In this document: piece by piece, positions 11,256 through 19,300 of the stretch | Layout of the letters: each line of letters opens with the position of its first letter | Position numbering within the stretch: the first letter of the stretch is position 1 | NCBI GenBank assembly: GCA_903862855.1 | Contig: CAIOZW010000272.1 | Location: 1 to 32,069 of the forward strand | Direction: 5' to 3' | DNA from: an uncultured Acidobacteriota bacterium | Lineage (GTDB): Bacteria > Acidobacteriota > Blastocatellia > RBC074 | Length of the DNA: 32,069 nt | Program-made: the position numbers and the translations under genes | Notes under the pieces: generated by a model | What the model was told of the DNA's origin: nothing | The model's database searches: none | Seen by the model: only the letters and a program-made list of their open reading frames with translations

Positions 11256-12263
11256 ATGTTCTCAAGGCGCACCATCATGCCTCTGCTGGCAGAATTTGTC
11301 ATCCTTCTGGCGGTCAGTTTGCCCGTTGCTGCGCAACCAGTCAGGCTCGAAGAGAGCCGCTATGCGATGGGAAGCCTCTATGAAATCGAGGCCTGGGGAG
11401 ATGATCGCGAGCAGTTGCAGAAGGGCATCACGGCGGCTCTCGATGAGGTCGATCGGCTCGATCGACTTTTGAGCCACTACAAACCGGAGAGCGAGCTCTC
11501 GCGGGTCAATCGCGAGGCTTGGCCGGGCCCCGTCAAGATCGATCCGGAACTCTTCGATCTTCTTGAAGAGTCGCTCGCCTTCAGCCGCGCCACCGCCGGC
11601 GCCTTCGATATTACGGTCGGTCCATTGATGCGCGCCTGGGGCTTCTTTCGTGGCGAAGGGAGATACCCGATCGATTCCGAGCGGCGCGAGGCTCTCGCCC
11701 GCATCGGTTATCAGAAGATCAGACTTGATCGGAAGGCCCTGACCGTCTCCTTTTCTCACCGCGGAGTCGAACTCGACCTTGGCGGAATCGGCAAGGGATA
11801 TGCGGTCGACCGGGCTGGGGCGATGCTCCGCCGCGCGGGTATCAAATCGGCCCTCGTCAGCGCCGGTGGCAGCTCGATCCTCGCCATTGGTCATCCCCCC
11901 GGTCTGGCTGCCTGGAGAATCTCTCTTCAGGATCCCGTCGACTCAGAGAAGTCGGCCATGTCCATTCACCTGCGTGACGAGACCCTCTCCGTCTCCGGCA
12001 GTGCCGAGAAGTTTTTCGTGCTGAATGGACGCCGCTACTGCCACATTATGGATCCACGAACCGGTCACCCGGTCGAATCGGTTCTCAGCGTCGCCGTGAT
12101 CAGCCGCACCGGCACCGCTGGCGACGCTCTCGACAACGCCTTCTTTGTCCTTGGCCCACGCCGGACGAGTACTCTCAAGACGCTCAAGAAAAGATATTCA
12201 GTCCGGGAGATGATCTTTTTCCTTCCCCACCCAACCAAAAGATGGCACAAGGTTCACCGTTAA
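11256..12263 (+). CDS. apbE: FAD:protein FMN transferase (ApbE family)
   Basis: ApbE transfers FMN from FAD to a threonine of a target flavoprotein in the periplasm, using Mg2+. The 335-residue product has an N-terminal signal (LLAEFVILLAVSLPVAAQ) and the family marks YAMGSLYEIEAWG, AFDITVGPLMRAWGF, VELDLGGIGKGYAVD, VSAGGSS, SGSAEKFF, CHIMDPRTGHPV and TAGDALDNAFFVLG (the metal aspartate is near residue 290). The end of the signal has no lipobox cysteine. ATG 11256 and ATG 11277 are both possible starts, and an ATG at 11217 would overlap the divergent promoter. No Nqr, Rnf or other flavoprotein target gene is present in the window, so the client protein is unknown. Confidence 0.92.
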   Translation: MFSRRTIMPLLAEFVILLAVSLPVAAQPVRLEESRYAMGSLYEIEAWGDDREQLQKGITAALDEVDRLDRLLSHYKPESELSRVNREAWPGPVKIDPELFDLLEESLAFSRATAGAFDITVGPLMRAWGFFRGEGRYPIDSERREALARIGYQKIRLDRKALTVSFSHRGVELDLGGIGKGYAVDRAGAMLRRAGIKSALVSAGGSSILAIGHPPGLAAWRISLQDPVDSEKSAMSIHLRDETLSVSGSAEKFFVLNGRRYCHIMDPRTGHPVESVLSVAVISRTGTAGDALDNAFFVLGPRRTSTLKTLKKRYSVREMIFFLPHPTKRWHKVHR

Positions 12264-12292
12264 TCTGCTCGTACTGCAAGGCAAGTCCGAAT

Positions 12293-12544
12293 TCACGCCA
12301 GGTTCAGACCTCTACTCCGGATATTGTCCGGGAATTTATCCGCTAAGTTTAGAAAGTAACGACCTTCTCTCTGGATGGGATAGATAGAGAATGAACCCTT
12401 GTTTCTCGGAGATACTAATTCACCTTGCTTGAAATCAATAAAGATCAGAGGATTCGAACTGTCAGCGATCATGTAAAACTGAGTAAATCTGAACACCGCC
12501 GGACTGTGCCAACCCCCTCGGGTTTCATCAACTTCACTTTCCAA
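12293..12544 (-). CDS. doubtful small hypothetical protein or gene remnant
   Basis: An 83-codon frame starting from TTG. It has reasonable amino acid composition and a plausible beta-rich stretch (NPLIFIDFKQGEL, REGRYFLNLADKF). I see no ribosome site and no recognised family. The local sequence is richer in A+T than the flanking genes. Reading the same frame upstream meets a TGA after 9 more codons. It may be the tail of a decayed gene. Confidence 0.25.
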   Translation of the reverse strand: MESEVDETRGGWHSPAVFRFTQFYMIADSSNPLIFIDFKQGELVSPRNKGSFSIYPIQREGRYFLNLADKFPDNIRSRGLNLA

Positions 12545-12634
12545 GCCGAGACAGTTTATATCGCAGGTATCTCACGTACTCATCAGGTATCGATGTAGAC
12601 TTTACTTCCTCCAAAACAGGAACGAAATAATGAA

Positions 12635-12686
12635 GCGACCTGATTGGGGGTGAGCCCCGGACATCCGGGTCGTAACGCCTTCGGCG
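12635..12686. other. cluster of overlapping short hairpins
   Basis: Several inverted repeats are packed into about 50 bases: CGACC (12636-12640) with GGTCG (12668-12672), GGGG/CCCC around TGAG (12647-12658), CCGGA/TCCGG (12657-12668), and CGCC/GGCG around TTC (12676-12686). Some pairings exclude each other. The segment is much more G+C-rich than its surroundings. It could be a structured RNA or one copy of a dispersed intergenic repeat; a single window cannot decide. Confidence 0.4.
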
Positions 12687-12693
12687 ATGATAA

Positions 12694-13041
12694 TGGCCCT
12701 TCTCGGCGGTGTCCAAATTTATTCACTATTGCGTGATCACTGACATTGAGCTGCTGGGATTTTCGGAAGACATATACCATCGGATACTTCCGGCTATTTC
12801 AGATACGCAATTCAAAATGGGCGAAACGTAAGTTTTCGAATGCACAATGGCTACTATTGGCACTGATGTATTCCATCGCCAAGTTATGCAGCTTCTCTGT
12901 CGACATCCGTCAAAGTGGTGCAGCGAGGCAAATCTCATCCGGATTGCCAACGCGTTGGCAATCGAGGTCTGAGAGACTGACAGCGCTGCGAACGGCTTCC
13001 ATTCCACTTTCCGGGTTCAATCACCAATCACCTCTTGCTAA
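12694..13041 (+). pseudogene. decayed reading frame upstream of the Fic gene
   Basis: One frame stays protein-like over about 115 codons but is interrupted by TAA at 12829-12831 and TGA at 12970-12972 before a final TAA at 13039-13041. The translation has a natural look: ITDIELLGFSEDIYHRIL, then after the first stop ATIGTDVFHRQVMQLL, EANLIRIANALAIEV, and after the second stop NGFHSTFRVQSPIT. I do not recognise the family. The antisense frame over 12726-13007 is open but reads as low-plausibility protein. An inactivated small gene is the simplest explanation, with moderate doubt. Confidence 0.35.
12942..12963. repeat. 22-bp perfect palindrome, copy 1 (left of fic)
   Basis: Half-sites GATTGCCAA and TTGGCAATC flank a CGCG centre, and all 22 bases are self-complementary. 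A second copy with two changes lies at 14303-14324 on the far side of the Fic gene, and the match runs on into GAG. It could be an operator for a dimeric regulator, a hairpin, or a duplicated junction sequence. Confidence 0.75.
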
Positions 13042-13078
13042 AAATTGATAGTTGATATTTTAATAAGCAATTGAATAA

Positions 13079-13093
13079 CTAAACAAAGTTTAG
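13079..13093. promoter_or_regulatory. inverted repeat just upstream of fic (possible operator)
   Basis: A perfect inverted repeat CTAAAC-AAA-GTTTAG ends 4 bases before the ribosome-binding site of the Fic gene, in an A+T-rich stretch (13041-13093) that must hold the promoter. The Fic protein carries a C-terminal winged-helix-like segment, so autoregulation at this site is possible. No convincing pair of -35 and -10 boxes was found. Confidence 0.35.
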
Positions 13094-13106
13094 CATGGAG
13101 GGGGTA

Positions 13107-14276
13107 ATGATGCCTGACCACCGTTCAGGAACGTACGTCAGCAGCTCGGTCGCGGGTGAAGAGTGTCGGGCATTTATCCCGCCTCCTTTGCCGCCGGTAC
13201 CCCCTCTCAGCCTGACGGCGGAAGACTATGATCTGATGGAGAAGGCCAATCGCGCGTTGGGGAGATTGGACGGAGTCGCGACTCTGTTACCGGATACATC
13301 GCTGTTCATCTACTTCTTTGTCCGCAAGGAGGCCGTGCTCTCCTCGCAGATCGAGGGGACTCAATCGTCGATCACCGATCTGCTGTTGTATGAAAACGCG
13401 GAGGCACCAGGCACGCCGCTGGAAGTCGTAGAGGAGGTCTCAAGCTATGTGGCCGCGTTGCGCTTTGGGTTGCAGCGACTGAATGATGGACTCCCTCTCT
13501 CGCTGCGGCTGCTGCGGGAAGTGCATCAGGTGCTGCTCTCAACGGGACGCGGTAGCTCGAAACTGCCAGGAGAGTTCCGACGATCACAAAACTGGATTGG
13601 TGGTACGCGACCTGGCAACGCTCGTTTTGTTCCTCCCCCACCCGAGAAGCTGATGGAGTGTCTGGGGGATCTCGAAAAGTTTCTGCATGATAACCCGGTA
13701 CGCACTCCGGTGCTGCTTAAAGCCGCACTCTCTCACGTGCAATTTGAGACGATCCATCCGTTTCTGGACGGCAATGGGCGATTGGGCCGTTTGCTGATCA
13801 CACTGCTGCTTTACAGCGAGGGCGCCCTGAGCGAGCCGATTCTCTATCTCAGCCTCTTCTTCAAGCAAAACCGTGACACCTATTACGACCTGCTGCAGCG
13901 CGTTCGCCTGGAGGGTGATTGGGAGTCCTGGGTACGATTCTTCCTGACGGGAGTCCTTGAGACAGCGGAACAGTCGGTGCAGACGGCTAAAGGTATCCGG
14001 CAGCTTTTTGCGGACGATCGGCGCCGAATCCAGACGCTCAATCGACAGGCGGCAACGGCGCTTCTTGTGCACGAATATTTGCAGACTAAACCGGTGACCT
14101 CCATTCAAGCGGCGGCAACGGCGCTGGGTCTGACGCTGCCGACGATCACCTCAGGGCTGACCAATCTCGCCAGCCTTGGCATTGCGCAGGAGCTGACCGG
14201 CAAGCAGCGAAATCGTCTCTTCAGCTATGTCGAATATTTGAAGATACTGGAGAAAGGGACAACGCCACTGAGATAA
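13107..14276 (+). CDS. Fic-domain protein adenylyltransferase with C-terminal HTH
   Basis: Fic enzymes attach AMP (or a related group) from a nucleotide to a hydroxyl of a target protein. The 389-residue protein has a Fic N-terminal domain, an inhibitory helix motif SSQIEG with the blocking glutamate near residue 83, a flap NWIGGTRPGNARFVPPPP, and the intact core HPFLDGNGRLGR (catalytic His217). The C-terminal 70 residues form a helix-turn-helix-like segment (TSIQAAATALGLTLPTITSGLTNL). This is the layout of the self-inhibited class II type, such as the Shewanella Fic. GGAGG at 13097-13101 favours ATG 13107 or 13110 over ATG 13095. No antitoxin gene stands next to it, consistent with built-in inhibition. 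Both flanks carry copies of one palindrome. The target protein is unknown. Confidence 0.93.
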   Translation: MMPDHRSGTYVSSSVAGEECRAFIPPPLPPVPPLSLTAEDYDLMEKANRALGRLDGVATLLPDTSLFIYFFVRKEAVLSSQIEGTQSSITDLLLYENAEAPGTPLEVVEEVSSYVAALRFGLQRLNDGLPLSLRLLREVHQVLLSTGRGSSKLPGEFRRSQNWIGGTRPGNARFVPPPPEKLMECLGDLEKFLHDNPVRTPVLLKAALSHVQFETIHPFLDGNGRLGRLLITLLLYSEGALSEPILYLSLFFKQNRDTYYDLLQRVRLEGDWESWVRFFLTGVLETAEQSVQTAKGIRQLFADDRRRIQTLNRQAATALLVHEYLQTKPVTSIQAAATALGLTLPTITSGLTNLASLGIAQELTGKQRNRLFSYVEYLKILEKGTTPLR

Positions 14277-14302
14277 CTCCTCGCAGTGATCACCCATCGT
14301 GA

Positions 14303-14324
14303 GATTGCCAAAGCGTTGGCAATT
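14303..14324. repeat. 22-bp near-palindrome, copy 2 (right of fic)
   Basis: It reads GATTGCCAA-AGCG-TTGGCAATT and differs from copy 1 (12942-12963) at two positions. It starts 26 bases after the fic stop and would form a 9-bp stem with one G-T pair and an AGCG loop. It is not followed by a U-tract, so a simple intrinsic terminator is unlikely. One frame across it (about 14286-14360) reads THREIAKALAIESTVK, reminiscent of a LuxR-type recognition helix, which suggests a gene remnant as another origin. Confidence 0.7.
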
Positions 14325-14479
14325 GAGTCAACGGTGAAGTATTCTGCGTTCCCAATGTGATCGGCGAATCAGAGACACTTCAGCAGCAACTGAATTGCCG
14401 GGGTTATTTTGTTCAAAATCGTGGCAGTTCGCCGGACATTCGAACTTTTGTGTGGGTAAGTTAAGGCCTCATCGAGATA

Positions 14480-14795
14480 AAGGGGCTGCTTTACTGGGGG
14501 CACGGGGCTTCAGGCCCGCACCTGGACTTTGGACAAAAGTTTAAATTGTTGAGGTCGCAAGCATCAATTTTTCAGTAATTTTTGCCTGACTCGGGAGTAA
14601 TTCAGGGTAAACGACCACTTCGTCTCGTAAAATACGAATCAAATCCAGACACGAAGCGTGAGTTTTGTCCCTGGTTGAACTTTCAACATTCCTTGTGTCC
14701 CAACGGGGCGCTGAAGGAAATCTGCATTTATGGCACGGAATGTCCAAAGTCCAGCTGCGGGCCGGAGGCCCGCACCCACAGTAGAGTTGCCCCTG
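14480..14795. mobile_element. MITE-like element with about 55-bp terminal inverted repeats and TA flanks
   Basis: The left end (14480-14534) and the reverse complement of the right end (14742-14795) match at about 44 of 55 positions, with the inner 13 bases (CTGGACTTTGGAC) identical. TA dinucleotides flank the element directly at 14478-14479 and 14796-14797, as expected for Tc1/mariner or IS630-type TA target duplication. Each terminal repeat contains a smaller G+C-rich hairpin (for example GCGGGCC-GGA-GGCCCGC at 14757-14773). The roughly 205-bp interior is A+T-rich and encodes no convincing protein, so it would depend on a transposase elsewhere. It occupies most of the gene-free stretch 14325-14898, and I see nothing else there. 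Confidence 0.6.
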
Positions 14796-14898
14796 TATTT
14801 CTAACGATTCAGCCCCTCCACACAAAAACCGGAACCCCCAAAGATCATTGTGCCTGAAAGGACTACTGGCTGAGATGAGTCGACCTGACTCCACCGCA

Positions 14899-16011
14899 TC
14901 AGCCGGCAGGGTAGTATTCTGCCAGATTTTCGGCACTGAGGAAGACGTGCTGGATATGGACCATAGGCGGGACGGCTTCACCGGCAAGGATTTTCAGCAC
15001 CAGCGGAATGATCTGTTCTCCATATTTTTCAGGGAAAAAACCAACTGAGCCAATCAGGCAAGTATGTGGGTTAAGCATCTCCGCACGCGAGGCGGGCGTG
15101 GCGGCCTGTCCGGCGATGGCCGTGTTCTGGCTGGTACGGTTCAGTTCGCGACAGATCTGTGCGACGCCGACGGCCGATGGGTCGGTCACGCTGGAGATCA
15201 GAACCGACGAATTGCGGGGAATCCCCGCCAGGACAGTCCGGGCGATGCGCAGACCCTCTTCGATGGTTCCGGTTGAAGAATGGTAGCTGACTCTACTCTC
15301 CGGCAGATCGGGAACCACCTCCTGAATGCCGTGTAGAGCACCAGTCAGTCGGGCTCGCGGCAGTGGACCAGCTTGCGAAAGTTCGAGCAGCAGAACCTGA
15401 TCGATTTTGCCTCCCCAGTGATCCCGTGCGTGTCGGCCCAGAGCGCGACCAGCCAGCAGGCCGGCCCGATAGTTGTCCGCGCCAAAGAAGACCGCTCCCG
15501 GTTGCGGGATATCGATCGCCAGGCAGGGGATGTGCGCTTCAGCAAACTTATGGCCAATCACGGGCGCAACCCGTTCATTCACCTGAAACTCGATGACAAA
15601 ATCTACCCCTTGCCGCACGAAAAGTTCCGCATTATCAAGCGCTGCTACTTCGTCGTTCTCATTATCGGCGACGATCAGTTGTACACCGTGACGTTTGGCT
15701 GCCTCTTCGAGGCCCTGCAAGACATCACGGGAAAATTCCAGACGACCCCACTGCATCGCGAATCCAACCCGGTAGCGTTGGGTCCGGTTGATGCGATGAT
15801 ACTTTTTGGTTCCCGGCTGCCTTCGCACCCACCCTTTATGTTCCAGCGTTTGCAACAAGCGATACGCATAGCTTGGTGAAAGATTCGCGCGCGTGGCAAT
15901 CTCCGTCAGACTCAGCTCATCTTCCTGTCGCTGAAAAGTATCCAGTACATCCAGCGCTTTCATCACTACATTGATGTAAGGCGAGTTCTCGCCATTTATC
16001 CCACTCATCAT
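14899..16011 (-). CDS. transcriptional regulator: IclR-type HTH fused to a periplasmic-binding-protein-like sugar domain
   Basis: Residues about 10-75 are a winged helix of IclR type (ALDVLDTFQRQEDELSLTEIATRANLSPSYAYRLLQTLEHKGWV). From about residue 85 to the end there is a type 1 periplasmic-binding-protein domain of the ribose/galactose-binding type: GLEEAAKRHGVQLIVADNEN, FVRQGVDFVIEFQVN, IPCLAIDIP, FGADNYRAGLLAGRAL, ILAGEAVPPMVHIQHVF and ENLAEYYP. No signal peptide is present, so it is an intracellular ligand sensor. LacI regulators normally pair such a domain with a LacI HTH; the IclR head is the odd part. A GAGGA lies just before the tandem ATGs at 16011 and 16008. It is divergent from the TonB-dependent receptor gene and probably controls it, with a sugar or related compound as inducer. 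Confidence 0.9.
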   Translation of the reverse strand: MMSGINGENSPYINVVMKALDVLDTFQRQEDELSLTEIATRANLSPSYAYRLLQTLEHKGWVRRQPGTKKYHRINRTQRYRVGFAMQWGRLEFSRDVLQGLEEAAKRHGVQLIVADNENDEVAALDNAELFVRQGVDFVIEFQVNERVAPVIGHKFAEAHIPCLAIDIPQPGAVFFGADNYRAGLLAGRALGRHARDHWGGKIDQVLLLELSQAGPLPRARLTGALHGIQEVVPDLPESRVSYHSSTGTIEEGLRIARTVLAGIPRNSSVLISSVTDPSAVGVAQICRELNRTSQNTAIAGQAATPASRAEMLNPHTCLIGSVGFFPEKYGEQIIPLVLKILAGEAVPPMVHIQHVFLSAENLAEYYPAG

Positions 16012-16069
16012 GATCCTCAGTATGACATCAAACCCTCACAAAGTCATTTTTACTATTTTAGAAACTTTA

Positions 16070-16086
16070 TTTATCTAATTGATAAA
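16070..16086. promoter_or_regulatory. inverted repeat in the divergent regulator/receptor spacer
   Basis: TTTATC-TAATT-GATAAA is a perfect 6-bp inverted repeat in an A+T-rich zone (16040-16090), 59 bases upstream of the regulator start. It is a natural candidate operator for the IclR-type regulator. The rest of the 344-base spacer (16012-16355) includes a roughly 250-base leader for the receptor gene in which I see no gene and no sure promoter boxes. Confidence 0.35.
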
Positions 16087-16355
16087 ATTCTCTTGACCAT
16101 CCGTTGGAAGTATGGTTTTTTGAGCAGGCTTTGATAGAAAAGTTGGAGCAAATAGACCGCTTGTCCGGCCACAGGAGCGGTATTCATTACCAAACATCAA
16201 TTTGTAAGTGGCGGAAAAGGGAGTCTCCTGACCGGACTGGGCCGGTGGTGGCAGCGTCGTGCCGGGAGCAGAGATTCGCTCGCTCAGTACCAGTCGGCAA
16301 TGACGACCGGACAGATCGAGGTTCAAGCAGCATAAGCTCAATGGGGGTAATAACT

Positions 16356-19300
16356 ATGCAACGTATGAAAGTTATCAGGATGTGGCCGCTCGGCGGATTG
16401 TTGCTCTGCGCCAGTGTCATTGTGCAGGCACAGACAGTGACGGGTTCGATCAGTGGAACGGTGAGGGATGTCAGTGGAGCATTGATCTCGAATGCCAGCA
16501 TTAGATTGACGCAGAGTGCGACGGGAGTAATTCGTGAAGGAGTGACCAATGAGAAGGGAGACTTCGTTTTTGCCGGTGTTATGAAAGGGGAGTACACGCT
16601 GATCGTGGCGGCACAGGGATTCAAGAACTCTGAGCGGCAAGGGATTGTGTTGAGTGCGGCAGAGTATCTCTCAGTGGGTGAGATCACTCTGGAGGTTGGT
16701 GGGGTAGGCGAAACGGTGACCGTAACGGCACAGACAGAAATGGTGCAGACAGCGAGTGCCGAGCGTTCCGGGACGATCACCAGCGACCAGGTCGATAACC
16801 TTTTGCTGCTCGGACGAAATGTGAAATCTCTCGCCGCTCTCTTGCCTGGGGTCGTTGAAACGACGGAAGAGGAGGGGCTGACACGCAATTTCAATCTGAA
16901 CGTCCAGGGGAATCGCAACAGTACAAACAGCGTCTCGGTCGACGGGATCACACTCAACGCGCTTGGCAATAACAATAATGCCGTGGTCACCGTCAGTCAG
17001 GATGCGGTCGCCGAAGTCAAAGTGCAATTGTCGAACTACCAGGCAGAGTATGGGCGGATGTCAGGTGCGAATATCACGATCATCACCAAATCAGGAACCC
17101 GTCAATTTCACGGTGGTGGTTCGTACTTCAAGCGTCACGAGCAGTTCAACAGTAACAACTTCTTCAGTAACCGCTCAAATCTGAAACGGCCACGGTATCG
17201 TTATAACGTATGGAACTACAATATTGGTGGACCAGTCGTCATCCCAGGCACCAATTTCAACAAGAACCGTGATCAGCTCTTTTTCTTCTTCAATCAGGAG
17301 TGGTGGCCACTCGAAGTGCCTCAGGCGGCACGCCAGATTACCGTTCCCACGGCGCTCGAGCGGGTCGGCGATTTTTCGCAGACGACCGATGTGAATGGCG
17401 CCAAGGTCTACGTTCGCGATCCACTCAAAACCGGGTTGTGTAACGCGACCAGTCAGATGGCCTGTTTCGAAAACAACGTTATTCCGGCCAACCGTCTCGA
17501 CGCCAACGGCCTGTCCCTGCTGAGGGTGATGCCCCTCCCGAACTTCACCGATCTGGCGATTACGGGACGCCGCTATAATTATATCAACGAGACGACCAAC
17601 AATACCTTGCAGCGGGTCGAAACGGTGAAGGTCGACTTTCATCCCAATGCGCAGAACCATATCGCCTTTACTCATTCTGGCAATCTTGATAAGCAGGCCG
17701 GGTACTACAATATTCCGGCGGGTGGGACAACAAATTTTCCGTTCCTGCGCCAGACTTTTATCACTGATGGCAAGGTCTGGTCAGGGAGGTATCAGCGGAT
17801 CTTCTCTCCAACATTGGTAAATGAGTTCACGCTTGGATTTTCCAATCGAGCCGAGATATCAAAATACCCGGCCGATGAGTTCAACAGCCGGGTCAGCCGA
17901 ACCGGGATCGGCTATCGGCTGGGGCAGCTCAATCCCGCGGCGAATCCACTGGGCGTGCTCCCAAACGCGACATTTGGCGGAGTATCACAAGCCGCTACGA
18001 TCAATCTCGAGGGACGATTCCCGTTTTTTGGTTCGCACAAGATCCTGACGATCGCGGACAACGTTACTCTTACGCGTGGTGCTCATACGATAAAGGCTGG
18101 TGTCTATATCGATCGTATCTGGCGCAATGCCAGCAATATCGTGACGTTTAACGGCAGCTTCGATTTTGGGCAGAATGCCAACAATCCATTCAATACGCAA
18201 CACGCCTTTGCCAATGCGGCGGCAGGCTATTTCAACTCCTACAGTGAAGCGACGTCGCGGCCATTCTATCGTTTCCGCGTTAGCAATATTGAGTGGTTTG
18301 CGCAGGACAATTGGAAGGTCAATCGGCGGCTGGTCTTTGATTACGGGATGCGATTTGCGTTGATTGCACCGCTGAATGAAAGAGATGATCGAGTTTCGGC
18401 GTTTCTTCTCAGTAGTTTCAATGCCGCCCAGACGGCGCAGTTGATTACCCCGACCCGGGTCAACAACGTGCGCATTGGTATTGATCCGGTGACCAACGTC
18501 ACTTATCCGGCGGCTTTTATCGGGGCATTGACACCGGGCAGCAATCCGGGCAACGGGATGGTCATGCCGAACACCAGTAACAACCTCCCGCGTCTGTTCA
18601 TTCCCAGTCGCGGGGTGCACCTGGGACCACGTGTCGGGTTTGCCTATGACCTGACCGGACAGGGAAAGACGTCGGTGCGTGGCGGGTTTGGAATGTTTTA
18701 CAACCGGCAGAGCGAGGGCTCGGTGGGCAGCCCCTTTACGGCCTTACCTCCACTGGTCAGGACACCCACCGTGCAATTCGGGACGATGCCGACGCTGCTG
18801 TCGACGACCGGTCTCAACCAGCCACAGGGAGTCAGCGGTCTGGATGGAGTCGGGAAAGTACCAACAGTGATGAACTTCTCCCTCTCGGTACAGCGCAATA
18901 TCGGATTCAAGACGATTGTCGATGTGGGGTACGTCGGCTCGCTTGGGCGCCATCTGTTGTGGTTGCGTGATATCAATGCCGTCCCACTGGGTGCCAATTT
19001 CAATCCGGCCAATCGGGATACTTCACAAGCGGGCACCGTACCACTGCCCGCCAATTTTCTCCGTCCGCTCAGAGGATTTGCGGCGATCAACATTCGTGAG
19101 TTTGCCGGGACATCGAACTACCATTCAATGCAGGTGAAAGTTGATCGGCGGATGAGCAAGAGCCTGCAGTTTGGCGGCGCCTGGACGTGGTCGAAAGCGC
19201 TCAATTACAACAGTGATGATGGGAACAGTGTCACGACACTGGCGCCGATTCGTGTCTATAATTATGGTCTGGCGCCATTCGATCGCACCCACGTCGTGAA

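Noticed and set aside
12635-12690. Integron attC site
   Set aside because: The hairpins lack the paired core sites expected of attC, and no integrase gene or cassette array is present.
14541-14987. A 148-codon minus-strand frame across the inverted-repeat element
   Set aside because: It crosses the MITE-like element boundary and the end of the regulator gene, and gives a cysteine- and proline-rich, unlikely protein.
16104-16355. Upstream extension of the TonB-dependent receptor
   Set aside because: The added 84 codons precede the signal peptide and resemble non-coding leader; a ribosome site fits ATG 16356.
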